Below the pieces are notes generated by a model. The model did no database searches. It saw only the letters and a program-made list of their open reading frames with translations, and was not told the DNA's origin. From JAJYUU01 sp963822955 (lineage in GTDB: Bacteria; Actinomycetota; Actinomycetes; Streptosporangiales; Streptosporangiaceae), in assembly GCA_963822955.1 (NCBI GenBank), contig CAWGJS010000008.1, positions 310,001 through 374,000 on the forward strand: a DNA stretch of 64,000 bases. The letters are read 5' to 3'. A program made the position numbers and the translations under genes. Below are positions 11,541 through 20,950 of the stretch, one piece after another. Within the stretch, counting starts at the first letter, position 1. The number at the start of each line of letters is the position of its first letter.

Positions 11541-12371
11541 CACCGCCGCGCCTGGCACCTCGCCCTGCTCGCGCAGGTACCTTAGCTGCGCGCGCACCGA
11601 TGACTCCGCGAACGGCCACAGTGCCCGGTCCACCGCCGCGTACACTCGGGCGACAATCTCAGCCGGGCTGCGGTCACCCGCCGCCAGCGCGGCCCGTACT
11701 TCATCCAGCCGCTCCGCCCGGTGAGTCAGGTAGAAGTCCAGTACGCCCGGCGCGTCGGTCAGCAGCGGTCCGTGGCCGGGCAGCAAAGCTGACAGCCCGG
11801 TCTCCTCGGCCAGCGCGCGAAGCCGCCGCAACGAGTCGAGGTAGTCGCCGAGGCTGCCGTCGTCGGAGATCACGGCAGTGCCGCGGCCCAGGACGGTGTC
11901 CCCGGTCAGGACGACGTCGTCAGCGGGAATCTGCAAGCTCACCGAATCCGAAGTGTGCCCGGGAGTAGCAATGACCCGCAGCTCGCAGCCACCGGAGGTC
12001 AGGACATCGCCCGCGATCAGGCCCTCGCTGCCAAGCCGGTGCTCGGGATCCACCGCGCGCACGGGCGCGCCGGTCAGCTCCGCCAGCCGCGGCGCCCCGG
12101 CAGAGTGGTCGGGGTGTCGGTGGGTCAGGACGATGTCAGCTACCCGCTGGCCGCGATCTGCCGCGACCGCGCAGATGCGCTGCAGGTGACCTTCGTCGTC
12201 CGGGCCGGGATCGATCACGACGACGGTAGCGGAGCCTGGCTCGGCCACCAGCCAGGTATTCGTCCCGTCCAGCGTCATCAGCGAGGGGTTGGGGGCGAGC
12301 ACGCAGAGGGTCCGGCTGGTGCCAGATCCGTCGATTCCCTCCCCGGCCCGGATCGGAGTGTCGGCGGTCAT
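11520..12371 (-). CDS. metallo-beta-lactamase fold hydrolase (Rv3677c-like)
   Basis: Hydrolase of the metallo-beta-lactamase superfamily related to glyoxalase II/LACTB2 types; natural substrate unknown. The metal-binding HRHPDHSAG motif, TPGHTSDS, LTGDTVLGRG and LLPGHGP are all present in order. The start ATG overlaps the stop of the Nudix gene upstream (ATGA), indicating coupling. This gene next to crp is the conserved arrangement seen in M. tuberculosis (Rv3676-Rv3677c). Confidence 0.9.
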   Translation of the reverse strand: MTADTPIRAGEGIDGSGTSRTLCVLAPNPSLMTLDGTNTWLVAEPGSATVVVIDPGPDDEGHLQRICAVAADRGQRVADIVLTHRHPDHSAGAPRLAELTGAPVRAVDPEHRLGSEGLIAGDVLTSGGCELRVIATPGHTSDSVSLQIPADDVVLTGDTVLGRGTAVISDDGSLGDYLDSLRRLRALAEETGLSALLPGHGPLLTDAPGVLDFYLTHRAERLDEVRAALAAGDRSPAEIVARVYAAVDRALWPFAESSVRAQLRYLREQGEVPGAAVLPGPLA

Positions 12372-13240
12372 GCCGGGCCGCCTGGCAAGGACGCATGGCC
12401 GGTCAGGCCCGGCACCGTCAGCCAGACGGCACCCTCCCGCAGCTGGACTTCCGGGATGATCGGCGCGACCTGCCGCGGGCCGGCCAGCGCAGTCTCCACC
12501 GTTCCGCAATGAGCCAGCTCCGACAGCGTCACCGCGGTCGGCGGGAACAGCCTGATCTCGCCGCGTTCCCCCGCCTGAAGTGCCTCGGCTGGCCGCACCC
12601 AGGCGACCTCTGATGCCTCGCCGCCGACATCCCTGGTCCGCTGTCCGGCTGGCAGCGCCGCGGCAAAGAACCTGGTGTCAAACCGGCGCGGCTCGACCAC
12701 CGGGGTGATCCACCGCGACCACGGGCGGAGCAGATCGGCCCGCAGCACGAGCCGGCGGCGGCCGAGCAACTCGGCCAGCGACACCGAGCGGTCAAGCAGA
12801 GCGTGGCGGTCCGCCTCCCACTGATCGCTGGTGGTGTCAGCCACCACGGAATCAGCCGACTCGCCGGCCAGCAGCACGCCGGACTCCTCGAAGGTCTCCC
12901 GCACCGCGGCGCAGACCAGCGCTCTGGCCAGTGACGAAGGTGCGTCGAAGATCCGGCCCCACTCCGCTGCGTCTGGCCCGGCCCAGGCCACCTGCTCGTC
13001 GGCATCCCTGGCATCGACCGACCCGCCGGGAAACACGTAGGCCCCCGGCGCGAATGCCATGGTGGGCTTGCGCCGGAGCATGTAGACCTCAAGGCCGGCC
13101 GGGCGCGACCGGAGCAGCATCACCGTCGCCGCATCCCGCGGCACGGCCGGAGCCTGATGCCCCGCCAGGATGTCGCGTGCAGCGCCGGCCAGCTCGCCCG
13201 GCAGCCGGAATGAGGCGGCGTTAGCCGCATCTTCTGCCAC
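12368..13240 (-). CDS. Nudix hydrolase (NUDT8/NUDT19-like)
   Basis: Nudix fold protein expected to cleave a nucleoside-diphosphate derivative, CoA-type compounds being common in this subgroup. The core is VFPGGSVDARD followed by the Nudix box end AVRETFEESGVLL, with a long insertion between them as in NUDT19-like proteins. 290 residues. Its stop overlaps the start of the metallo-hydrolase by 4 bases. Confidence 0.88.
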   Translation of the reverse strand: MAEDAANAASFRLPGELAGAARDILAGHQAPAVPRDAATVMLLRSRPAGLEVYMLRRKPTMAFAPGAYVFPGGSVDARDADEQVAWAGPDAAEWGRIFDAPSSLARALVCAAVRETFEESGVLLAGESADSVVADTTSDQWEADRHALLDRSVSLAELLGRRRLVLRADLLRPWSRWITPVVEPRRFDTRFFAAALPAGQRTRDVGGEASEVAWVRPAEALQAGERGEIRLFPPTAVTLSELAHCGTVETALAGPRQVAPIIPEVQLREGAVWLTVPGLTGHASLPGGPA

Positions 13241-13258
13241 GTATCTCCTGCCTGGCGC

Positions 13259-13748
13259 CTAGTCCCGGACTTCGACGATCAGCTCGACCTCGACCGGGGC
13301 GTCGAGCGGCAGCACCGCGGTGCCGACCGCACTGCGCGCGTGGCGGCCTGCCTCGCCGAACACCTCCAGCAGTAGCTCGCTGGCGCCGTTCACGACCTGC
13401 GGCTGCCCGGTGAAGTCAGGCGCGCTGGCGACGAAACCGGTCAGCTTGACGACGCGGACGATCGACGACAGGCCGCCGGCTGACCGACGCGGCCGCGGCG
13501 AGCGCGTTGAGCGCACACGTCCGGGCGAGCGCGGCCGCCTCAGCGGCGCCGACTTCCGCCCCGACTTTCCCCGTGGACAGCAAGTGGCCCTCGACGACAG
13601 GCAGCTGACCGGCGGTATAGACCATCGCGCCAACGCGGACGGCCGGCACATAGGCCGCCAGCGGCGTCACGACTGGCGGCAGCGTCAGGCCAAGCGCTGC
13701 CAGCCGCTCCGCCGGGCCAGACTGCGCGGACGCGTCCGCTGCAGTCAT
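13259..13748 (-). CDS. RidA family (YjgF/YER057c/UK114) protein, frameshifted
   Basis: RidA-fold protein, orthologue of Rv3678c by context and sequence. RidA enzymes deaminate reactive enamine/imine intermediates, but this subgroup is not characterised. The N-terminal part (from ATG 13748: VYTAGQLPVVEGHLLSTGK) and the C-terminal part (IVRVVKLTGFVAS, GQPQVVNGASELL, GRHARSAVG) lie in different frames that meet at 13475-13485. One surplus base in the GCCGGCGGCC run explains it. The start overlaps the stop of the DUF4177 gene (ATGA). Either a sequence error or a recent pseudogene. Confidence 0.85.
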
Positions 13749-13900
13749 TCCTTGACCCGCTTGAGATAGGCAACGAGCTGCTCCGGGTTCGGACCCGGCA
13801 CGACCGTGACGAGCTCCCAGCCGTCGTCGCCCCAGCCATCCAGGATCTGCTTGGTTGCGTGCACCAGCAGTGGCACAGTTGCGTACTCCCACTTGGACAT
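13745..13900 (-). CDS. small DUF4177 protein
   Basis: A 51-residue protein starting MSKWEYATVPLLVH and containing DGWGDDGWELVTVVPG, the DUF4177 signature; function unknown. It corresponds to the small gene beside Rv3678c in mycobacteria. ATG 13900 lies exactly six bases after a TAGGGT box (13907-13912 on the minus strand), suggesting a leaderless message. Its TGA overlaps the ATG of the RidA gene, so the pair is translationally coupled. Confidence 0.85.
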   Translation of the reverse strand: MSKWEYATVPLLVHATKQILDGWGDDGWELVTVVPGPNPEQLVAYLKRVKE

Positions 13901-13952
13901 AGCCGAACCCTACAGCCGCGCAGTCCGGCCCTGTCGATGTCAGCCCCGGCGG

Positions 13953-14990
13953 CTACTCCTTCGGGTCGTCAACAGGGAGCTTGGCGCCATCGGCCGCGGC
14001 GGCAGGGCCACCCGGCTTGTCGTGCGTGCCGATCTCGCCCTTCTCCGCAGGGGACAGCTCCGGAATCTCCGGCACATCCGGTATATCCAGCGGTACATCT
14101 GCGGCACTGCCCAGCGCCAGGTCCGGACTGCGGTCGATCGCCGCCGGCCGCTCCTCCCCTGCGATCTGCGCGTCACTGAAGTCGCCCAGTGAGGCCGAAT
14201 CGGCTTCGTCCTGGGGCTTCCCGCCGGTGCTCGGGGTGAACTTGTCGAAGAATCTGAGCAACTCCACCGGAATCGGCATGACCAGCGTGCTGTTGCGCTC
14301 GCCGGCCACCTCTACCACGGTCTGCAGCAGGCGCAGCTGAAGCGCGGCCGGGTCACGGGCCATGACGTTGGCGGCAGCAGCGAGCCGCTTGGACGCCTGG
14401 AACTCGCCGTCGGCCGTGATGATCCGTGCGCGCCGTTCCCGCTCGGCCTCCGCCTGGCGTGACATCGAGCGCTTCATGCCCTCCGGAAGCGACACGTCCT
14501 TGATCTCGACGCTCTCCACCTTCACGCCCCAGGGGATCTCGGTCCCCTCGTCGATGATCGTGGCCAGCCGCCGGTTGACGGTATCCCGCTCAGCAAGCAG
14601 CTCGTCCATCTCGGACTGGCCGATGATCGACCGCAGCGAGGTCTGCGCCCGCTGCGAGATCGCGTTCTGGTAGTTGAAGACGTTGATCGATGCCTTGATC
14701 GGGTCGACCACCCTGAAGTAGACCACCGCGTCCACCCGGACGCTCACGTTGTCCCTGGTGATGCCCTCCTGGGCAGGCACGCCCATGGCGATGATCTGCT
14801 TGTTGACCTTCACGAGCTTGTCGCCGATTGGCCGGATGATCGTCAGGCCCGGGCCCCGCACGCCGGGCAGCACCCTGCCGAAGCGGAAGATGATCCCGTC
14901 CTCGTATTGCTGCACCGTCTTGACAGCCCGGCTAGCGGTGATGACTCCGATGACAACGATAAGCGCGATAACGGCGTACACGGCGTCCAT
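13953..14990 (-). CDS. SPFH/band 7 domain protein, slipin-like
   Basis: Membrane-associated stomatin/prohibitin-family scaffold. One N-terminal transmembrane segment (residues about 2-20) is followed by the SPFH domain: PGLTIIRPIGDKL, VSVRVDAVVYFRV, and GVKVESVEIKDVSLPEGM. Next comes a charged coiled-coil stretch (RQAEAERERRARI) and an acidic, Pro-rich C-terminal tail of about 85 residues. No NfeD partner gene is adjacent. It is divergent from the ArsA-like genes, with 180 bp between starts. Confidence 0.9.
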   Translation of the reverse strand: MDAVYAVIALIVVIGVITASRAVKTVQQYEDGIIFRFGRVLPGVRGPGLTIIRPIGDKLVKVNKQIIAMGVPAQEGITRDNVSVRVDAVVYFRVVDPIKASINVFNYQNAISQRAQTSLRSIIGQSEMDELLAERDTVNRRLATIIDEGTEIPWGVKVESVEIKDVSLPEGMKRSMSRQAEAERERRARIITADGEFQASKRLAAAANVMARDPAALQLRLLQTVVEVAGERNSTLVMPIPVELLRFFDKFTPSTGGKPQDEADSASLGDFSDAQIAGEERPAAIDRSPDLALGSAADVPLDIPDVPEIPELSPAEKGEIGTHDKPGGPAAAADGAKLPVDDPKE

Positions 14991-15170
14991 GAGCCGAACA
15001 CCTTCTTCCCCTGCGTCCGCAGTTCCGGCGGACTGTTGCTACCCAGCCTAGTGACATTCCCGCCGTGGCCAAGCGGCCGGAGATAACGGACATGTCACGC
15101 GAGCCCCAGGTGCATCGCCTCGCCGGGGCACCCGCGCTCGGTGCTCGGCCGGTCCAGATAACCTCCAATC

Positions 15171-16178
15171 GTGGCTTCTCGTGACAGCGACTGGGACGGC
15201 GTGCACCTGCATGTCGTCACCGGCAAGGGCGGCACGGGCAAGACCACCGTGGCCGGCGCGCTCGCGCTGGCCCTTGCCGCCGACGGACGGCGAGTCCTGC
15301 TGATGGAGGTCGAAGGCCGCCAGGGCATCGCCCAGCTGTTTGACGTACCGCCGCTGCCGTATGCGGAACGGCGGATCGCGGTCGGCCCCGGCACCGAGGC
15401 GCACCAGGGTGGCGACGTATTCGCCCTGGTGGCCGACCCGGAGTCGGCCCTGCTCGAGTACCTCGAGATGTTCTACAGCCTCCGGCACGCGGGCACCGCG
15501 CTGGCCAAGTTCGGCATCATGGACTTTGCCACGACAATCGCGCCCGGCCTGCGGGACGTGCTGCTCACCGGCAAGGCGGCCGAGGCCGTGCGGCGCAAGG
15601 ACGGCCGGCGCAGGCACTACGACGCCGTTGTCATGGACGCACCGCCTACCGGCCGGATCGGCCGGTTCCTCAACGTCACCAGCGAAGTCTCCGACCTGGC
15701 GCGGGTCGGGCCCATCCGCGGCCACGCCGACACCGTGCAGAAGGTGATCCGCTCACCCGAGACCGTCGTGCACTTCGTCACGGTGCTCGAGGAGATGCCC
15801 GTGCAGGAGACGCTCGACGGCATCGCCGAACTGCGCGAGCTCGGCGGGATCAGGGCCGGCGGCATCATCGTGAACATGACCAGGCCGCTCGCCCTACCGC
15901 CGGCACAGCTGCGGGCAGCCGCGGACGGCGACCTCGATCAGGCGCAGCTCGCCTTCGGCCTGAAGTCCGCTGGGCTGGAAGACGGTCCCGGCCTGGTGGC
16001 CGCGCTGACGGCAGAGCTGTCGGAGCAGGCCAGGACCGCGCTGGCCCAGGACGCCCAGGAGCAAAGGCTGAGCGCGACCGGGCAGCCGTGCTATCAGCTG
16101 CCATGGATCAGCGATGGCATCGACCTGGCCGCGCTCTACCGGCTGGCGTGGGCGCTGCGCGAGCAGAAGGCAGCCTGA
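15171..16178 (+). CDS. ArsA/Get3-like ATPase, first of a pair (Rv3679/BagA-like)
   Basis: P-loop ATPase of the ArsA/Get3 family. The deviant Walker A GKGGTGKTT is near residues 17-25, DAPPTGRIGRFL forms the switch region, and INMTRP-like sequence appears as VNMTRPLALP. In mycobacteria the equivalent pair (Rv3679-Rv3680, BagA/BagB) forms a complex linked to envelope and redox stress. No arsenic genes are nearby. GTG 15171 follows a TAACCT box by six bases, so it is probably leaderless. Stop overlaps the start of the second ATPase (TGATG). Confidence 0.9.
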   Translation: MASRDSDWDGVHLHVVTGKGGTGKTTVAGALALALAADGRRVLLMEVEGRQGIAQLFDVPPLPYAERRIAVGPGTEAHQGGDVFALVADPESALLEYLEMFYSLRHAGTALAKFGIMDFATTIAPGLRDVLLTGKAAEAVRRKDGRRRHYDAVVMDAPPTGRIGRFLNVTSEVSDLARVGPIRGHADTVQKVIRSPETVVHFVTVLEEMPVQETLDGIAELRELGGIRAGGIIVNMTRPLALPPAQLRAAADGDLDQAQLAFGLKSAGLEDGPGLVAALTAELSEQARTALAQDAQEQRLSATGQPCYQLPWISDGIDLAALYRLAWALREQKAA

Positions 16179-17422
16179 TGACCGGGCGCTCGCATCCCCC
16201 CGAGCTTGACACCGACCGGCTCATCGACGACCGCAGGACAAGGATCATCGTCTGCTGCGGCTCCGGGGGCGTCGGGAAGACGACCATCGCCGCAGCGATC
16301 GGGCTGCGTGCGGCCGAGCGCGGTCGTCACGTCGTGGTACTGACCGTTGACCCGGCCCGCCGGCTAGCGCAGTCCATGGGGCTGACCTCGCTCGACAACA
16401 CCCCGAGGCTGGTGCGTGGCGTCGGAGCAGGCCGTCGTCATGCCGGGAACGAGGCCGGATCGGCTGGCAGCCTGCACGCCATGATGCTCGACATGAAGCG
16501 AACCTTCGACGAGATCGTCGAGCAGCACGCCGATCCCGATCGCGCCGCCCAGATCCTGGCGAACCCCTTCTACCAGTCGCTGTCCTCCAGCTTCGCCGGC
16601 ACGCAGGAGTACATGGCGATGGAAAAGCTCGGACAGTTGCGACGCGCCGACGAGTGGGACCTGATCGTGGTTGACACTCCGCCGAGCCGGTCCGCGCTCG
16701 ATTTCCTGGACGCTCCGCAGCGGCTCGCGCGGTTTCTTGACGGCAGGCTGCTGCGGCTGCTGACCGCGCCGGCCAAGATCGGCGGCCGAGCCTACCTGAA
16801 GCTGCTGAACGCCGGATTCGGCATGGTCACGGGCGTGCTGACGAAGATACTCGGCACCCAGGTGCTCAGGGACGTGCAGACGTTCGTGAGCGCGCTTGAC
16901 ACGATGTTCGGCGGCTTCCGCGAGCGGGCCGATTACACCTACCAGCTCTTGCGCGCACCGGGCACGTCGTTCCTGGTGGTCGCTGCCCCCGAGGATGACG
17001 CGCTGCGCGAGGCCTCGTACTTCGTCGAGCGGCTCGACCAGGAACGGATGCCGCTCGCCGGACTGATCCTGAACCGAGTGCAGCAAGTGCCCGCCGCGCA
17101 CCTTTCTGCCGCCAGGAGCCTCGCTGCAGCCGAGGTGCTGCAGGGCTCGGTGCCCGGCGCGACCTCAGGCCGGGCAACGGCCGCCGCCCGCACCGGTGGG
17201 CGGGCCGGCGATCAGGACGCCGAGGCGAAGCTGCTGACGATCGCCGCATTGCGGCTTCATGCGGAGCGGATGGAACTGACGGCAGCCCAGCGGCGGACGG
17301 CAGGCCACTTCACTGCGGCACACCCGCTGGTACCAGTTGCCGAGGTTCCGGCGCAGCCTGAAGACGTCCATGACCTCGAAGGCCTGCGCCGTATCGGGCT
17401 GGCGTTCGAGCACGGGCGGTAG
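16178..17422 (+). CDS. ArsA/Get3-like ATPase, second of a pair (Rv3680/BagB-like)
   Basis: 414-residue P-loop ATPase with Walker A CGSGGVGKTT, DPARRLAQSMG, DTPPSRSALDFLDAP and LILNRVQQVP, the Get3-type order. It starts at ATG 16178 inside the stop of the first ATPase. A low-complexity Ala/Gly/Arg stretch around residues 325-345 interrupts the C-terminal part. The two paralogues probably work as a heteromer. The gene faces whiB4, ending 18 bp before that gene's stop. Confidence 0.9.
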   Translation: MTGRSHPPELDTDRLIDDRRTRIIVCCGSGGVGKTTIAAAIGLRAAERGRHVVVLTVDPARRLAQSMGLTSLDNTPRLVRGVGAGRRHAGNEAGSAGSLHAMMLDMKRTFDEIVEQHADPDRAAQILANPFYQSLSSSFAGTQEYMAMEKLGQLRRADEWDLIVVDTPPSRSALDFLDAPQRLARFLDGRLLRLLTAPAKIGGRAYLKLLNAGFGMVTGVLTKILGTQVLRDVQTFVSALDTMFGGFRERADYTYQLLRAPGTSFLVVAAPEDDALREASYFVERLDQERMPLAGLILNRVQQVPAAHLSAARSLAAAEVLQGSVPGATSGRATAAARTGGRAGDQDAEAKLLTIAALRLHAERMELTAAQRRTAGHFTAAHPLVPVAEVPAQPEDVHDLEGLRRIGLAFEHGR

Positions 17423-17440
17423 CCGTCCGCGCCGTGATTG

Positions 17441-17743
17441 CTAACTAGCTACGAGCTCGTCGTCCCCGGTGCGCTCGTACTGGTTACGCGCATTCTCCAG
17501 CAGGTCGCGCCAGGACGTGACGTCCGGCCGCCGGCGCAGGAGCGCGCGGCGCTCACGTTCGGTCATTCCGCCCCAGACGCCGAACTCGATCCGGTTGTCC
17601 AGCGCATCGGCCAGGCACTCCGTCCTGACCGGGCAGCCGCGGCAGATCAGCTTGGCCCGGTTCTGCGCCGCGCCCTGGACGAAGAGCTCGTCCGGGTCAG
17701 TTCCCTTGCACGCGGCACGCGCAGTCCAGTCCGTGATCCACAT
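17441..17743 (-). CDS. whiB4: WhiB family iron-sulfur regulator (WhiB4/WblA-like)
   Basis: Redox-responsive [4Fe-4S] regulator. The 100-residue protein has C12, C34, C37 and C43 in the family spacing C-x2-C-x5-C, the GVWGG turn, and a basic C-terminus (RRALLRRRP). Position between the ArsA pair and ponA2 matches WhiB4 (Rv3681c) in M. tuberculosis and WblA in Streptomyces. AGGAG lies 8 bases before the ATG. Transcribed away from ponA2. Confidence 0.93.
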   Translation of the reverse strand: MWITDWTARAACKGTDPDELFVQGAAQNRAKLICRGCPVRTECLADALDNRIEFGVWGGMTERERRALLRRRPDVTSWRDLLENARNQYERTGDDELVAS

Positions 17744-18093
17744 GTGGTCCAGCTCCTCTGATCGTCACGCCCGCGGGGGGTCATCACGCCCGGGTGGCGT
17801 TCAGTTGCGGACCGGAGCCGACTCGGGGCGACCGACTCCGGCGAGTGATGGTCGCGGAAGAGTAACTTACGGAAGTCCGGCGCACAGCGCTAGACCCCAG
17901 CCGGCCCATTTCCTCAATAGCCCAGATGAGCTATGCACACGTAAGCGACTAGTAGCTACACTGCGGCCGCTCAGCGTGACCGGAATGGATCCGGCTACTG
18001 ACAGCAATGGCTTGGTGACTCGTGGCAACTTTCTGTCGGCCCGATCGGTTCGCCTGGTGGCTGGTAGTTGCTCATGCAGCGTAGCCTGTTCGG
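17744..18093. promoter_or_regulatory. 350-bp divergent control region between whiB4 and ponA2
   Basis: No credible ORF is present. It holds the whiB4 ribosome-binding site at its left end. At the right end a TAGCCT box (18082-18087) sits six bases before the ponA2 GTG, consistent with a leaderless promoter. The middle is comparatively A/T-richer than the neighbouring genes and contains stop codons in all frames. Confidence 0.5.
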
Positions 18094-20382
18094 GTGCGAA
18101 CCCTCTGGCGCCGCGCCGGCGCAGTGTACGCGGGCACCGCGGCCCGCCTGACGCTGATAACGATCGCGGCCGCGCTCCTGCTCGCGGCGACAATCTTCCC
18201 GGTTCTCGGCATCACCGGCATCGCCATTCGTGATGCAGCCAACACGTTCATCACCCTGCAGGTCGGCAAGCTGGGTGCGGCACCACTCAGGTCCGTGTTG
18301 CTCGACGCCGAGGACAAGCCCGTCGCCTACTTCTACCCGTACGACGTGTACCGGGTCCCGGTCGCCTTCAACAAGATCGCGCCGGTTATGCGTAACGCGA
18401 TCATCGCCATCGAGGACGACAGCTTCTATAGCCAGGGCGCGCTCGACCCGCGCGGCACGCTGCGTGCCATCGTCAGCACCGGCAGCGGCGCCCAGCGGCA
18501 GGGTGCCTCGACGATCGCCCAGCAGTATGTCAAGAACGTGAAGGTGCTGCAGGCTGGCAACAATGTCACCGCACGGGAGGCGGCCGTCTATCCCGACCTC
18601 CGGCGCAAGATCCAGCAGCTGCGTCTTGCCATCGACGTCGAGCACGAGCTGACGCCGCAGCAGCTGCTGGCTTCCTATCTCAATGTCGCGTACTTCGACA
18701 ACAACGCAAACGGAGTCCAGGTCGCGGCGCGGGTCTACTTCAGCAAGAGCGCCTCCGAGCTGACACTGCCGGAAGCGGCGCTGCTCGCGGGCATCGTGCA
18801 GTCGCCGACGCAGTACAACCCGTTCACTCATCCGGCCGCCGCCATCCAGCGGCGAACTGAAGTGCTCAACAGGATGGCGCAGCTGCACTACATCTCGACC
18901 GCCACCGCGCTCGCGACAGAGAAGCTGCCGCTCGGGCTGAAGCGCTCCTACGCCCCGGTGACCGCTGGCTGCGCCACCCCGTCACACGCCAACACGGGAT
19001 TCTTCTGTGACTACGTGGAACATGCCCTGAAGCGCGACTACCCCGCGATCTGGAATCAGATCCAGAGTTCCGGCGGGCTGGCGATCCACACCACGCTCAA
19101 CATGAAGGATCAGCGGGCGGCGAACAACGCGGTGAACTACGTGGAGTCGCCCAGAAGATCGTCACTGAACCCGAACCACAACGCCGATGCCGAGGTACTC
19201 CTGCAGCCGGGCACCGGCTACGTGCGGGCCATCGCCGAGAACCGGACCTACGGCGCGACGGGAACGTTCATCGACTACGCGGTCAACTCGCAGTACGGCG
19301 GTGACCCGATCGGCGTCCAGACTGGCTCGTCGTCGAAGATCTTCACCCTGATCACGGCCCTGAAGCAGGGCCTGCCGTTCGGCCACACGCTCAAGGTGAA
19401 GGCGCCCGCGTCCGTCGGGCCGTTCGCCACCTGCTACGGACAGACGGTCCCCGCCGCCCCGTTCAACAACGCGGAGGGCCCGAGCAACGGGACCGAGGTC
19501 TGGCAGATGGCCGAGGCGACGGCCTTGTCGATCAACTTGTACTTCGTCAACCTCGAGAACGAGGTCGGCCTCTGCAACGTCGTCAGGACCGCAGTCTCCA
19601 TGGGCATGACCAGGGCCGACGGCACGTCGCTCATGAAATATGACCATCCGCTGGGCAAGAACGGCATTCCGGCCTACGACGTCGCCAGCTTCACGCTGGG
19701 TGCGGTTGGGGTCTCGCCGATGAGCATGGCCGCCGCCTATGCGTCAGTGGCGGCGCGCGGCATGTACTGCAGCCCGGATGCCATCACCGGGATCGAGGTC
19801 ATGACAACGCACCAGCAGCTTGCCGTCCGGAAGCCCGCCTGCCGCCGGGACATGTCCACGGGAGTCGCCGACGCGGCCAACTACATCCTGCAGGGCACAC
19901 TGACCCAGGCCGGTGCGACCGCCGCGAACCGGTCCATCCCCGGTTATGTCCACGTCGCAGCCAAGACCGGGACAGCGAATGGCGGCTGGTACGCTGCGTT
20001 CGCCGGCTACACCCCGCGGCTGGTCTCGTACACCTCGGTGTTCAACCCGGTGAGTCCGCAAAAGCATCCGATGCTGGGTCCATACGACGCGTGCTACCGT
20101 GACGTGCCCCAACTCGGCGGTTTCCAGTGCCCAGGCCAGATGTACGGTGACAACGCGCCTGGCGCCACCTGGGAAGAGACGTTCATGCACGCGGCACTGG
20201 GGCCAGACGTCCCCTTCGTCTCCCCGCCCGGCTCGTTCTTCAACGAGGGGAGCGGCTGGGGCGCCCCGAAGGTGATCGGCGGTCACAAGAAGGGCGGCCC
20301 GCCAGGCAAGGGTAGCCCGCCGGGCAAGGGGCCAGGTACCGGCAACCCGCCGCCCACCACCAGCCCGCCTCCGGCCCACTAA
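18094..20382 (+). CDS. ponA2: bifunctional class A penicillin-binding protein (PonA2-like)
   Basis: Peptidoglycan glycosyltransferase/transpeptidase anchored by one N-terminal membrane segment. The GT51 domain shows AIIAIEDDSFYSQGALD with the catalytic Glu, QGASTIAQQYVKN and LLASYLNVAYFD. The transpeptidase motifs are SSSK at 412-415, SIN at 479-481 and KTG at 624-626. Unlike mycobacterial PonA2 there is no obvious PASTA domain; the protein ends in a Gly/Pro/Lys-rich tail. 762 residues. The context (whiB4 upstream, metallophosphoesterase downstream) matches Rv3681c-Rv3683. Confidence 0.93.
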   Translation: MRTLWRRAGAVYAGTAARLTLITIAAALLLAATIFPVLGITGIAIRDAANTFITLQVGKLGAAPLRSVLLDAEDKPVAYFYPYDVYRVPVAFNKIAPVMRNAIIAIEDDSFYSQGALDPRGTLRAIVSTGSGAQRQGASTIAQQYVKNVKVLQAGNNVTAREAAVYPDLRRKIQQLRLAIDVEHELTPQQLLASYLNVAYFDNNANGVQVAARVYFSKSASELTLPEAALLAGIVQSPTQYNPFTHPAAAIQRRTEVLNRMAQLHYISTATALATEKLPLGLKRSYAPVTAGCATPSHANTGFFCDYVEHALKRDYPAIWNQIQSSGGLAIHTTLNMKDQRAANNAVNYVESPRRSSLNPNHNADAEVLLQPGTGYVRAIAENRTYGATGTFIDYAVNSQYGGDPIGVQTGSSSKIFTLITALKQGLPFGHTLKVKAPASVGPFATCYGQTVPAAPFNNAEGPSNGTEVWQMAEATALSINLYFVNLENEVGLCNVVRTAVSMGMTRADGTSLMKYDHPLGKNGIPAYDVASFTLGAVGVSPMSMAAAYASVAARGMYCSPDAITGIEVMTTHQQLAVRKPACRRDMSTGVADAANYILQGTLTQAGATAANRSIPGYVHVAAKTGTANGGWYAAFAGYTPRLVSYTSVFNPVSPQKHPMLGPYDACYRDVPQLGGFQCPGQMYGDNAPGATWEETFMHAALGPDVPFVSPPGSFFNEGSGWGAPKVIGGHKKGGPPGKGSPPGKGPGTGNPPPTTSPPPAH

Positions 20383-20402
20383 GCACGGCATGACGAAGCT
20401 GT

Positions 20403-20858
20403 TCAGCTGCTGAGCTGGCTGCGGACGAGGGCCGCGACGCGGCTGCCCTCGGCCCGGCCCGCCACCTTGGGCGTCACCGCCTTCATGACCTGACCGATGC
20501 CGCCCTGGCCAGATGCCCCCGTCTCGGCGATCGCCGCCGCCACGATGGCGGCAAGCTCGTCGTCGGACAGCTGCGCGGGCAGGTAACCGGCCAGGACGTC
20601 CTCTTCGGCCCGCTCCGCGGCCGCCTGCTCGTCGCGGCCCGCGTCGGCGAATGCGGCGGCGGCTTCCCTGCGGCGCTTCGCCTCCCGCCTCAGGATCTTG
20701 ATGACCTGGTCATCAGTCAGATCGTGAGCCACAGTTCCGGCGACTTCCTCGTTACTAATAGAAGTAAGGGCCATCCGGAGCGTCCGCATACGCGTCTCGT
20801 CGCGCGCCTTCATGGCCGTCGTGAGATCGGCCCTCAGTTGCTCTTTCAGTGTCGGCAT
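20403..20858 (-). CDS. GatB/YqeY domain protein
   Basis: 151-residue protein with the YqeY fold found as a tail domain in GatB; thought to bind tRNA but not proven as a free protein. MPTLKEQLRADLTTAMKARD and the C-terminal GQGGIGQVMKAVTPKVAGRAEGS are diagnostic. ATG 20858 preferred over upstream in-frame starts because the family begins at this Met. Convergent with ponA2, 20 bp between the stops. Confidence 0.9.
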   Translation of the reverse strand: MPTLKEQLRADLTTAMKARDETRMRTLRMALTSISNEEVAGTVAHDLTDDQVIKILRREAKRRREAAAAFADAGRDEQAAAERAEEDVLAGYLPAQLSDDELAAIVAAAIAETGASGQGGIGQVMKAVTPKVAGRAEGSRVAALVRSQLSS

Positions 20859-20950
20859 GACGCCTATCCTGCCGTCCGCTCCGTCCGCGTGCGGGCGGAG
20901 GTCGCGGGTCCAGGGCCAGTCCACTCCCGCCGGCATGGCACCATGTGTGC

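Noticed and set aside
15171..17422. Arsenic efflux locus
   Set aside because: The ATPases are ArsA-family, but no arsB, arsC or arsR is present and the context matches the mycobacterial Get3-like pair.
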